This document shows, in pieces, positions 53,545 through 62,425 of a stretch of DNA of 64,000 bases. Origin of the DNA: Janthinobacterium sp. TB1-E2 (lineage in GTDB: Bacteria > Pseudomonadota > Gammaproteobacteria > Burkholderiales > Burkholderiaceae_D); NCBI RefSeq assembly GCF_036885605.1, contig NZ_CP142523.1, forward strand, positions 6,138,001 to 6,202,000. Reading direction: 5' to 3'. Position numbers and translations under genes: made by a program. Under the pieces are notes generated by a model. It was not told the origin of the DNA. It saw only the letters and a program-made list of their open reading frames with translations, and searched no databases. The stretch's first letter is position 1. The number at the start of each line of letters is the position of its first letter.

Positions 53545-54939
<1,395 letters not shown>

Positions 54940-54969
54940 GCAGTTTCCACATGGGGATCTTGCTATCCC

Positions 54970-55012
54970 ACTCCCGCGGGGCGGCCAGCACACAAATGCT
55001 GCCCGCCCCGCG
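54970..55012 (+). terminator. GC-rich hairpin after purB
   Basis: CCGCGGGGCGG pairs with CCGCCCCGCGG almost perfectly across a 20-nt loop, about 30 nt past the purB stop. The T tract is poor (TCTTT), so termination may be partial. Confidence 0.55.
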
Positions 55013-55075
55013 GTCTTTCCGGCAATCTTTCTTGTAGAATCTCCGGCACGCAGCGCAATTTGCTTTTCTTTGGTA

Positions 55076-55099
55076 TATTAGGCCGAATTAGTCCTAATA
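55076..55099. promoter_or_regulatory. Inverted repeat TATTAGG / CCTAATA upstream of cytochrome b561
   Basis: TATTAGG (55076-55082) and CCTAATA (55093-55099) are exact reverse complements 10 nt apart, overlapping a TATATT -10-like element and ending 25 nt before the start codon. This is a typical layout for a MarR- or TetR-type operator; no such regulator is adjacent. Confidence 0.5.
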
Positions 55100-55124
55100 C
55101 GTACTACTTTCAAGAAAGCCATCG

Positions 55125-55649
55125 ATGCAACGCTACACCACCACCGCCATCATCCTGCACTGGCTGACCGCCCTGCTGATCATCAGCGCATTCGTCATGG
55201 GCCTGGTCATGGTCGATATTCCCGGCCTGACGCCCACCAAGCTCAAATATTTCTCCTGGCACAAATGGCTGGGCGTGACCGTGCTGGCCATCGCCGCCAT
55301 CCGCCTGCTGTGGCGCAAGGCCAATGTGCCGCCGCCGCACCCGGCCAGCATGGTTGCCTGGCAAAAGAAGGCGGCCGACGCGATGCACGTGCTGCTGTAT
55401 ATCCTGATCTTCGCCGTGCCCGTCTCCGGCTACCTGTACACCTTGGCCGCCGGCGTGCCCGTGGTCTACCTGGGCCTGTTCCAGCTGCCGGTCATCATGG
55501 CGCCGAACCCGGAACTTAAGCCGCTTTTAAAAGAAATTCATTATGTTCTGAACATGACGATGGCCGCCGCCGTGGCCGCCCATGTGCTGGCCGCGCTGAA
55601 GCACCAGTTCATCGACCGCGATGGCGTGCTCAAGCGCATGCTGCCGTAG
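55125..55649 (+). CDS. Cytochrome b561 family protein
   Basis: 174 residues, four predicted membrane helices with His residues placed for two b hemes (ILHWLTALLI, KYFSWHKWLGV, DAMHVLLYIL, EIHYVLNM and HVLAALKHQF). The C-terminal KHQFIDRDGVLKRML is typical of YodB/CybB-like proteins. E. coli CybB passes electrons from superoxide to ubiquinone. The two yceI genes follow, a common trio of envelope redox proteins. Confidence 0.92.
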   Translation: MQRYTTTAIILHWLTALLIISAFVMGLVMVDIPGLTPTKLKYFSWHKWLGVTVLAIAAIRLLWRKANVPPPHPASMVAWQKKAADAMHVLLYILIFAVPVSGYLYTLAAGVPVVYLGLFQLPVIMAPNPELKPLLKEIHYVLNMTMAAAVAAHVLAALKHQFIDRDGVLKRMLP

Positions 55650-55695
55650 CACCGACTTCCCCTTGCTCACTGAAAAACTACAGGAAAAAAACAAG

Positions 55696-56250
55696 ATGAA
55701 AACCACCCAACGCATCGTCCTCGCTTCCCTGCTGGGCCTGTCCGTGGCCGCCACCGCCGCCACCTTGCTGAAAGTCGATCCCGCCAAGACCAGCGTGTCG
55801 GCCGTGTTCAAGCAAATGAACGTGCCCGTGGAAGCGAAGTTCAAGAAATTCAATATCGCCATCGATTACAACCCGGCCGCGCCGGACGCCTCGAAGGCGT
55901 CGGTGGAAATCGAGACGGCCAGCATCGATATCGGCGACCCCGAGTACAACAAGGAAGTGGCCAAGAAAGAATGGTTCAACTCGGCCCAGTTCCCGAAAGC
56001 CACCTTTGTCTCGAGCAGCATCAAGGCGGCCGGCGCTGGCAAGCTGACGGTGACGGGCAAGCTGAGCATCAAAGGCAAGACCAGCGACGTGACCTTCCCC
56101 CTGGCGTTCAAAGCCGACGGCGGCAAATACGCGTTCGACGGCGCCCTGCCGATCAAGCGCCTGACCTACAACATCGGCGAAGGCGAGTGGAAAGACACGA
56201 GCATGGTCGCGGATGAAGTTACCATCAAATTCCACGTTGCCGCTCAATAA
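55696..56250 (+). CDS. yceI: YceI-family periplasmic protein (first copy)
   Basis: 184 residues from the ATG at 55696. An N-terminal signal peptide (MKTTQRIVLASLLGLSVAATA) precedes a YceI lipocalin-like barrel (LKVDPAKTSVSAVFKQMNVPVEAKFKKF; then KGKTSDVTFPLAFKAD). Family members bind polyisoprenoid chains such as quinones. It starts 46 nt after the b561 gene. It is shorter and less conserved in the first strand than the second YceI downstream, so the two may bind different ligands. Confidence 0.92.
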   Translation: MKTTQRIVLASLLGLSVAATAATLLKVDPAKTSVSAVFKQMNVPVEAKFKKFNIAIDYNPAAPDASKASVEIETASIDIGDPEYNKEVAKKEWFNSAQFPKATFVSSSIKAAGAGKLTVTGKLSIKGKTSDVTFPLAFKADGGKYAFDGALPIKRLTYNIGEGEWKDTSMVADEVTIKFHVAAQ

Positions 56251-56253
56251 CAC

Positions 56254-56345
56254 CTGAGAAAACGTCCATGGCTGCGTTGCTCTTGCCTCGTCGTACATTC
56301 GTACTGCCTTCGGCAAGGTGCCTTGCCCTGAACGTTTTTCAGGCG
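56254..56345. repeat. Intergenic hairpin repeat, copy B
   Basis: It shares the core CTTGCCTCGTCGTAC and TCGTACTGCCTTCGGCAAGG with copy A at 1591-1675. Its outer arms read GAAAACGT and ACGTTTTTC, which pair with each other but differ from those of copy A. It lies between the two yceI genes. Confidence 0.8.
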
Positions 56346-56388
56346 TTACCAAAAACAACCCCAAAACCTGTTCAACTATAGGATCTGC

Positions 56389-56964
56389 ATGAAATTTTCG
56401 CACTTGATGATCGCCGTGCTGGCAGCCGCCGGCGCGGGTTCGGCCATGGCCGCTACCGACACCTACAACCTCGACCCGACGCATACCTTCCCCAGCTTTG
56501 AAGCCGATCACATGGGCATGTCCGTGTGGCGCGGCAAGTTCAACAAGACCAAGGGCACGGTCACCCTGGACCGCGCCGCCAAGACAGGCAGCCTGGACCT
56601 CGTCATTGATGCCGATTCGATCGACTTCGGCCTTGACGCCATGAATACGCACGCGAAAAAAGCGGACATGTTCAACGTCGAGAAATTCCCTGAAATCACC
56701 TACAAGAGCAAATCGCTCAAGTTCAACGGCGATCAGCTGGTGGAAGTCGATGGCGAACTGACCCTGCTGGGCGTGACCAAGCCCGTCAAGCTGAACGTGA
56801 GCAAGTTCAAGTGCATCATGCACCCGCGCTACAAGCGTGAAGTGTGCGGCGCCGACGCCACGGCGGAATTCAAGCGCAGCGACTTTGGCCTGAACTACGG
56901 CATGCCGGCGTTCTCGCCGGAGGTCAAGCTGGCCATCCAGGTAGAAGCGATCAAGGCCGATTAA
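56389..56964 (+). CDS. yceI: YceI-family periplasmic protein (second copy)
   Basis: 191 residues, matching E. coli YceI in length. Signal peptide MKFSHLMIAVLAAAGAGSAMA, then TYNLDPTHTFPSFEADHMGMSVWRGKF, the canonical YceI opening, and SDFGLNYGMPAFSPEVKLAIQVEAIK at the end. AGGAT lies before the ATG. It probably carries an isoprenoid (quinone-like) ligand in the periplasm. It is followed by a good terminator. Confidence 0.95.
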   Translation: MKFSHLMIAVLAAAGAGSAMAATDTYNLDPTHTFPSFEADHMGMSVWRGKFNKTKGTVTLDRAAKTGSLDLVIDADSIDFGLDAMNTHAKKADMFNVEKFPEITYKSKSLKFNGDQLVEVDGELTLLGVTKPVKLNVSKFKCIMHPRYKREVCGADATAEFKRSDFGLNYGMPAFSPEVKLAIQVEAIKAD

Positions 56965-56984
56965 ACACGGCCTTGCCGCATGAC

Positions 56985-57021
56985 AAGCCCGCCTCGCTGC
57001 CCGCAGCCAGGCGGGCTTTTG
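56985..57021 (+). terminator. Terminator after yceI
   Basis: AAGCCCGCCT and AGGCGGGCTT form a 10-bp stem followed by TTTT, about 20 nt beyond the yceI stop. Confidence 0.8.
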
Positions 57022-57130
57022 CATGCGCCATGCGAATCCGCTGGACTTTTCTATCGTGCGGCATCACTATCCATTGGCATGATGTTGTTCTGACATGGCA
57101 CACCTACTTATCCATCGCGCGGAGGACTAC

Positions 57131-57400
57131 ATGAATTTCATTATCTGGATCGTTATTGGCGGCGTCATTGGCTGGCTGGCCAGCATGGTCATGAAAACCA
57201 ATGCGCAACAGGGCATCTTCCTCAATATCATCGTCGGCATCGTCGGCGCCTTCCTGGGCGGCTGGCTGCTGGCCCCGCTGTTCGGCACGGGCACCATCAA
57301 TAGCGACAATTTCAGCCTGGCTTCGTTGCTGGTCTCGTTCCTGGGCGCCGTGATCCTGCTGGGCATCGTGAATCTTTTGCGCCGCGGCAAAATACGCTAA
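57131..57400 (+). CDS. GlsB/YeaQ/YmgE-family stress-response membrane protein
   Basis: 89 residues from the ATG at 57131 with GGAGGA upstream. Three hydrophobic segments with the family pattern (IIWIVIGGVIGWLASMVM, GIFLNIIVGIVGAFLGGWLL, SLASLLVSFLGAVILLGIVNLL) and a basic tail RRGKIR. Transglycosylase-associated proteins of this family are induced in general stress; the molecular role is not defined. Confidence 0.93.
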   Translation: MNFIIWIVIGGVIGWLASMVMKTNAQQGIFLNIIVGIVGAFLGGWLLAPLFGTGTINSDNFSLASLLVSFLGAVILLGIVNLLRRGKIR

Positions 57401-57425
57401 GCAGTCAAAAAGAGCGCAGCAACAC

Positions 57426-57458
57426 ATGGCCGGGCCGCGCAAGCGCCCGGCCATTTTT
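57426..57458 (+). terminator. Terminator after the GlsB-type gene
   Basis: ATGGCCGGGC and GCCCGGCCAT form a 10-bp stem with a 9-nt loop, followed by TTTTT. Confidence 0.85.
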
Positions 57459-57600
57459 CATTGCCGCCAGGACACGTATGTACAAATACCACAGCCGCCG
57501 CACGGAAAAATGCGCGCTGGCAGCCGGTTCCCGCCCCTGCGCCACTCAAAATAATGTCATTCAAGCAAGCACATACGAGCATGCTGCCCGGAAAATGTGA

Positions 57601-57629
57601 TTGACTAGTGCGAGTTCGATACGGATACT
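57601..57629 (+). promoter_or_regulatory. Promoter of the S46 peptidase gene
   Basis: TTGACT, a 17-nt spacer and GATACT make a good sigma-70 promoter about 75 nt upstream of the start codon. The rest of the 305-nt gap (57401-57705) holds only the preceding terminator and the leader hairpin. Confidence 0.5.
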
Positions 57630-57647
57630 CTATGTCGCCCGCTGCAC

Positions 57648-57670
57648 AATCAGCGGGTACTCCGCTGATT
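57648..57670 (+). promoter_or_regulatory. Leader hairpin of the S46 peptidase gene
   Basis: AATCAGCGG and CCGCTGATT form a perfect 9-bp stem with a 5-nt loop within the predicted 5' untranslated region. It may stabilise the mRNA. Confidence 0.45.
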
Positions 57671-57705
57671 CCGACTTCCCTACAATGTAAAAGAACAGAA
57701 CTCGA

Positions 57706-59859
57706 ATGAAAAAATCTCTCATCGCGCTCGCCATCCTGAGCAACTTCGCACACGCCGACGAAGGCATGTGGATGCCCCAACAGCTGCCACAAGTAGCCAA
57801 GGAACTGAAAGCGGCCGGACTGAAACTTGATCCGACCAACCTGACCAAACTGACCGAATTCCCGATGGGCGCCATCGTCAGCCTGGGCGGCTGCTCGGCG
57901 TCGTTCGTCTCGCCGCAAGGCCTGGTTGCCACCAACCACCATTGCGTCTACAACAGCGTGGCGGTCAATTCGACCAAAGAGCGCGATTTGCTGGCCAACG
58001 GTTTCCTGGCCAAGACTTTCGCTGAAGAATTGCCAGCGTCCCCAGGCAGCCGCATCTTCGTCACCTCGGCCGTGACGAATGTCAGCGACAAGATCATCAC
58101 CGCCGACGTGGCCAAGCTGCAAGGCAAGGCACGCATCGACGCGATCGAGAAAAACCAGAAGAAACTGGTCGCCGAATGCGAAAAAGAAGCGGGTTTCCGC
58201 TGCACCGTGTCCGCCTACTACGGCGGCCTGGAGTTCTACCTGATCAAGCAACTGGAAATCCGCGACGTGCGCCTCGTGCACGCGCCTCCAGCGGGCGTCG
58301 GTAAATTCGGCGGCGACACCGACAACTGGATGTGGCCACGCCACACGGGCGACTACGGTTTCTACCGCGCCTACGTCAGCAAGGACGGCAAGGCTGCCGA
58401 CTTCAGCAAGGACAACGTGCCGTACCAGCCAAAACACGTGCTGAAACTGGCCAAGGATGGCTTGAAAGAAGGCGATTTCGTCATGGTCCTGGGCTATCCT
58501 GGCCGCACCAACCGTCATCGTCTGCCATCGGAAGTGGCGTACACGTTTGACTGGAACTACCCGGCCTTCGTGAAAGCGTCGGGCGAAACCCTGGCCATCA
58601 TCGCGCGCGAAACCAAGGACAACAAGGATGTTGCCCTGAAATACGCGGGTCAAGTTGCCGGCGTGAACAATTACTACAAGAACCGCCAAGGCATGCTGGA
58701 CTCGTACGCCGGCAGCGACTTCCTGGCGCGCAAGACGGCGGAACACGAAGCCCTGAAGACCTGGGTCAACGCCACGCCAGCACGCAAGGCCGAATTTGCC
58801 GGCGACATCGAGCAAGTGGAAAAGCTGATCGCCGAGCGCGATGCCGACACCAAGCGCGATTTCTTCCTCAGCTACGCACAGCCACGCCTGCTGAACACGG
58901 CTCGCAGCCTGTACCGCCTGTCGAACGAAGGCACCAAGGCCGATACGGAACGCAAGTCCGGCTACCAGACGCGCGACTTGCCACGCCTGGAAGCGGGCAT
59001 CACCTCGGTCGAGCGCACCTACGATGAAAAAGTCGACAAGGCGCTGGTACTGAACAGCCTGACCAAGTACGCCGCGCAGCCGGCAGCACAACGCCGCGCC
59101 AGCTTCGACGCCGCCATCGGCATCAAGGACGGCATGTCGCCAGCCGACCTGTCCGCCGCCCTGGACAAACTGTATGCCGGCAGCAAGCTGGCCGACAAGG
59201 CCGAGCGCGCAGCATGGCTGAAACGCACGCCAGCTGAATTTCAGGCCAGCAAGGACAGCTTCATCCAGGCAGCCGTCGCCATGTACCCGGATTCGCTGAA
59301 AAACGAAGCGGAAGATGAAGAACTGGCAGGCAAGATCCAGCAAGCGTACGCCAACTACATGAAAGCAAAAATCGCCTTCATGAAGAGCAAGGGCCAAGCC
59401 GTCTATCCTGACGCCAACAGCACCCTGCGCGTGACGTTCGGCAAAGTAGCCGGCCGCGACCATGGCGCCGACGGCACCACCTGGTCTGCCTTCACCACCG
59501 TCAATGGCGTCGCCGCCAAAGCCACGGGCCAGGGCGAGTTCAATGCACCGGCAAACCAACTGGCCGCGATCAAAGCCAAGGACTTCGGTAAATTCGTCGA
59601 TCCGAAGCTGAAAACCGTACCGGTCGACTACCTGGCGACCCTGGACATCACCGGCGGCAACTCCGGTTCGGCTGCGCTGAACGCCAAAGGCGAATTCATC
59701 GGCCTGGCCTTCGACGGCACCCTGGACTCGATCATCTCCGATTGGGACTACAACAAGGCCAACACCCGTTCGATCCAGGTCGACCTGCGCTACATGCTGT
59801 GGAACATGAAACACATCGACCACGCAGACAACCTGCTGAAAGAAATGGGCGCTGAATAA
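57706..59859 (+). CDS. S46-family dipeptidyl peptidase (DPP7/DPP11 type)
   Basis: 717 residues. A signal peptide ends at residue 17 (FAHA), and mature DEGMWMP is the typical S46 start. Catalytic triad elements: His in ATNHHCVYN (77-80), Asp in GGDTDNWMWPRH (about 205-215) and Ser653 in ITGGNSGSAAL. It removes dipeptides from peptide N-termini in the periplasm. The gene uses CCA and CGT codons more freely than its neighbours. It is a single-gene unit with its own promoter and terminator. Confidence 0.93.
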   Translation: MKKSLIALAILSNFAHADEGMWMPQQLPQVAKELKAAGLKLDPTNLTKLTEFPMGAIVSLGGCSASFVSPQGLVATNHHCVYNSVAVNSTKERDLLANGFLAKTFAEELPASPGSRIFVTSAVTNVSDKIITADVAKLQGKARIDAIEKNQKKLVAECEKEAGFRCTVSAYYGGLEFYLIKQLEIRDVRLVHAPPAGVGKFGGDTDNWMWPRHTGDYGFYRAYVSKDGKAADFSKDNVPYQPKHVLKLAKDGLKEGDFVMVLGYPGRTNRHRLPSEVAYTFDWNYPAFVKASGETLAIIARETKDNKDVALKYAGQVAGVNNYYKNRQGMLDSYAGSDFLARKTAEHEALKTWVNATPARKAEFAGDIEQVEKLIAERDADTKRDFFLSYAQPRLLNTARSLYRLSNEGTKADTERKSGYQTRDLPRLEAGITSVERTYDEKVDKALVLNSLTKYAAQPAAQRRASFDAAIGIKDGMSPADLSAALDKLYAGSKLADKAERAAWLKRTPAEFQASKDSFIQAAVAMYPDSLKNEAEDEELAGKIQQAYANYMKAKIAFMKSKGQAVYPDANSTLRVTFGKVAGRDHGADGTTWSAFTTVNGVAAKATGQGEFNAPANQLAAIKAKDFGKFVDPKLKTVPVDYLATLDITGGNSGSAALNAKGEFIGLAFDGTLDSIISDWDYNKANTRSIQVDLRYMLWNMKHIDHADNLLKEMGAE

Positions 59860-59896
59860 CAAGAAGCAATAACCCGGCAACGGGCGCTTTAGCCTG

Positions 59897-59924
59897 AGCC
59901 ACTCCTGCGGGAGTGGCTTTTTTT
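59897..59924 (+). terminator. Terminator after the S46 peptidase gene
   Basis: AGCCACTCC and GGAGTGGCT form a 9-bp stem followed by seven Ts. Confidence 0.9.
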
Positions 59925-59927
59925 CGC

Positions 59928-60497
59928 CTAGCGCTTTACCTTGGTGAAGCGGTACGGCACCGCTTGTTCCTCGCCAAACACCTGCGCACGGCCACTTCCC
60001 AAGGGCAGCATCACTCTCCGGCCGTCCTGCAGCAGCAAGGCCAGGTCGGCGCCGGGAAAGCGCTGCGCCAGCAGCGGATAGGCTTGCCGCGCGATGGGGG
60101 CGGCGGGTATCACGATGCGGTAGTCGCCATCGCCAAAGTCCAGCAGCAGCGCGGGAAGCTCATCGGGGCCGGGCAGCGCCGTGATGCGCAGGCGCGCGCT
60201 ACCCTTGACGAGCTCGAACGCTGACCACAGGGGCAAGCTGCGCTGCGTGGATCCCATCTGCAGCTGCGGTGCATGGCCCGCCTGCGCCGATGCCAGTACG
60301 ACGTCGGGCCGCTGCTCCGATACGGCGCCATCGACGGCCAGCAGCCAGCCCCGGTAGCGTATCAGCGCGCCCTGCGCGGCAGCCGTGACGGACCCGCCCT
60401 GCGCCAGCGGTCCCTTGCCCACTGGCAAGCGCAATGGCGCCGCCTGTGCCGCCAGGCAAGCCCACCACAGCGCCGCCGCCATCGCCATCTTGCCCAT
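59928..60497 (-). CDS. Secreted protein of unknown function
   Basis: 189 residues with a signal peptide (MGKMAMAAALWWACLAAQAAP). The mature part is beta-rich without cysteines. Visible segments are GGSVTAAAQGALIRYRGWLLAVDG, then RPDVVLASAQAGHAPQ, then a basic end RFTKVKR. I do not recognise a family. It is convergent with the S46 peptidase and divergent from the M14 gene, so it stands alone. The coding call rests on the signal peptide, codon-position GC bias and tight packing between neighbours. Confidence 0.65.
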   Translation of the reverse strand: MGKMAMAAALWWACLAAQAAPLRLPVGKGPLAQGGSVTAAAQGALIRYRGWLLAVDGAVSEQRPDVVLASAQAGHAPQLQMGSTQRSLPLWSAFELVKGSARLRITALPGPDELPALLLDFGDGDYRIVIPAAPIARQAYPLLAQRFPGADLALLLQDGRRVMLPLGSGRAQVFGEEQAVPYRFTKVKR

Positions 60498-60646
60498 GCC
60501 GCCTCCCTCGTGCGTGAAACGTATTCATAACACAAGTCCGGCCCGGTCCCTCTGCCGCGCCTCAAGGCGCCAACGCCGGTGCTACAATTGGCCCCTAGCG
60601 GGCGTGCTTACCCAGCGCGCCTTCCCCCTCCCAGACTCAGACCGCT

Positions 60647-62335
60647 ATGCCACCAGACTTGCGCACGACCTACGAACTCGGTAACCACAACCAGACCACG
60701 ACCTGGCTGGAATGCATCACCTTCTATCAAGATCTCGCCGCACGCTACCCGCAAGTGCTGCATTTCGAACAGATCGGCCTGTCCGACTCGGGCGTGCCCA
60801 TCCATGCTGGCGTCGTCAGCGCGGACGGCGTGTTCGACCGCGAACAGATCAAGCGCGCGGGCCGCACCGTGTTCTTCAACAACAACGGCATCCATCCGGG
60901 CGAACCGGAAGGCATCGACGCCTGCATGGCCATCGTGCGCGACCTGTGTACGCAGCCGGAACGCCTGGCGGCGCTGGGCAGCACCGTGCTGCTGTTCATT
61001 CCGATCTACAACGTCGATGGCAGCCTGAACCGCGCCAACACGTCGCGCGTGAACCAGGATGGCCCGGAGCAATTCGGTTTCCGCGGCAACAGCCGCCACC
61101 TGGACCTGAACCGCGACTTCATCAAGTGCGACAGCCTGAACGCGCAAGTGTTCAACCGCCTGCTGGCCAGCTGGGACCCGGACGTGATGGTCGACACGCA
61201 TACGTCGAACGGCGCCGACTACCCGTACACGATGACCCTGATCCACACGCAGACGGACAAGCTGGGCAATGGCCTCGGCCCCTTCCTGCAAGACACCATG
61301 CTGCCGCACATCTTTGCGCAGATGGAACAGGCCGGCTGGCCCACCTGCCCGTATGTGAACCCCGTCAAGGACAGCCCCGACCACGGCATCGCCGAGTTCC
61401 TCGAAGTACCGCGTTTCTCGACCGGCTTTGCGGCCTTGCACCACGTCATCGGTTTCATGCCGGAAACGCACATGCTGAAACCGTTTGCCGACCGCTACGC
61501 TTCCATGCGCGCCCTGCTCGACATCACCATGGCGTTCACGGTCAAACATGGCGAACAGATCAAGCAACTGCGCGCGCAAGCCAAGGCGGCGGGACGCACG
61601 CAAGCCGAGTGGCCCATCCACTGGAGCATGAACGAAGAACAGCCGTCGACCTTCCCCTTCAAGGGCTATGCGGCGCAATACACGCCAAGTATCCTCGGCG
61701 ACTACCAGCGCCTGTCCTACGACCGCTCGCAGCCGTGGGAACGCGATATCAAGTATTACAACCGCTTCGATGCGGACGTCACCGTGGCCGCGCCGAAAGC
61801 CTACGTCGTGCCGCAAGCGTGGCGCGAAGTCATCGAGCGGCTTCGCTGGAACGGCGTCGAAATGAGCCGCATCACCGCCGAACAGACGCTAACGGCGCGC
61901 TACTACCACATCACCAACGTCGGTACGCGCGCCACTGCCTACGAAGGCCACATGTTCCACGACACGGTGGAACTGGAAGCGCGCACGGGCCAGTTCACCG
62001 TGCAGGCGGGCGATTATGTCGTGTCCCTGGAGCAGGACAACGCCCGCTACGCCGTGGAAACGCTGGAGCCGCAGGCGCACGACAGCTTCTTCCGCTGGGG
62101 CTTCTTCAACAGCGTGCTGGAGAAGAAAGAAGCGTTTTCCGACTACGTATTCGAGGACATGGCATCCGAATTGCTGCGCGACGAGCCGGCGCTGGCGGCA
62201 AAATTTTCCGAGTGGAAAGCGGCCAACCCGGCCTTGCTGAGCAATCAGGAAGCCGTGCTCGACTTCATTTTTGCGCACTGCCAGCGCTTTGCCGAGCCGG
62301 AATGGCGGCGTTATCCTGTGATCGCCCTGATGTAA
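60647..62335 (+). CDS. M14-family zinc carboxypeptidase-like protein
   Basis: 562 residues. Zinc ligands are His83 and Glu86 in NNNGIHPGEPEG and His185 in MVDTHTSNGAD; DLNRDFIK near 153 is also an M14 mark. No signal peptide is seen, so it is likely cytoplasmic. After about residue 330 there is a C-terminal domain of about 230 residues (YEGHMFHDTVELEARTGQFTVQAGDYVV) that is not part of the catalytic core. Members with this layout are often annotated as M14 peptidases with unknown substrate. Confidence 0.9.
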   Translation: MPPDLRTTYELGNHNQTTTWLECITFYQDLAARYPQVLHFEQIGLSDSGVPIHAGVVSADGVFDREQIKRAGRTVFFNNNGIHPGEPEGIDACMAIVRDLCTQPERLAALGSTVLLFIPIYNVDGSLNRANTSRVNQDGPEQFGFRGNSRHLDLNRDFIKCDSLNAQVFNRLLASWDPDVMVDTHTSNGADYPYTMTLIHTQTDKLGNGLGPFLQDTMLPHIFAQMEQAGWPTCPYVNPVKDSPDHGIAEFLEVPRFSTGFAALHHVIGFMPETHMLKPFADRYASMRALLDITMAFTVKHGEQIKQLRAQAKAAGRTQAEWPIHWSMNEEQPSTFPFKGYAAQYTPSILGDYQRLSYDRSQPWERDIKYYNRFDADVTVAAPKAYVVPQAWREVIERLRWNGVEMSRITAEQTLTARYYHITNVGTRATAYEGHMFHDTVELEARTGQFTVQAGDYVVSLEQDNARYAVETLEPQAHDSFFRWGFFNSVLEKKEAFSDYVFEDMASELLRDEPALAAKFSEWKAANPALLSNQEAVLDFIFAHCQRFAEPEWRRYPVIALM

Positions 62336-62425
62336 CTCGGGGCTGTAGCGACTGCAACATCCTGGCGCCGCATCGGAGACCCCGGTGCGGCGCCTCTTTC
62401 TGTGCCCTGCCCACAAGGTAATCCC

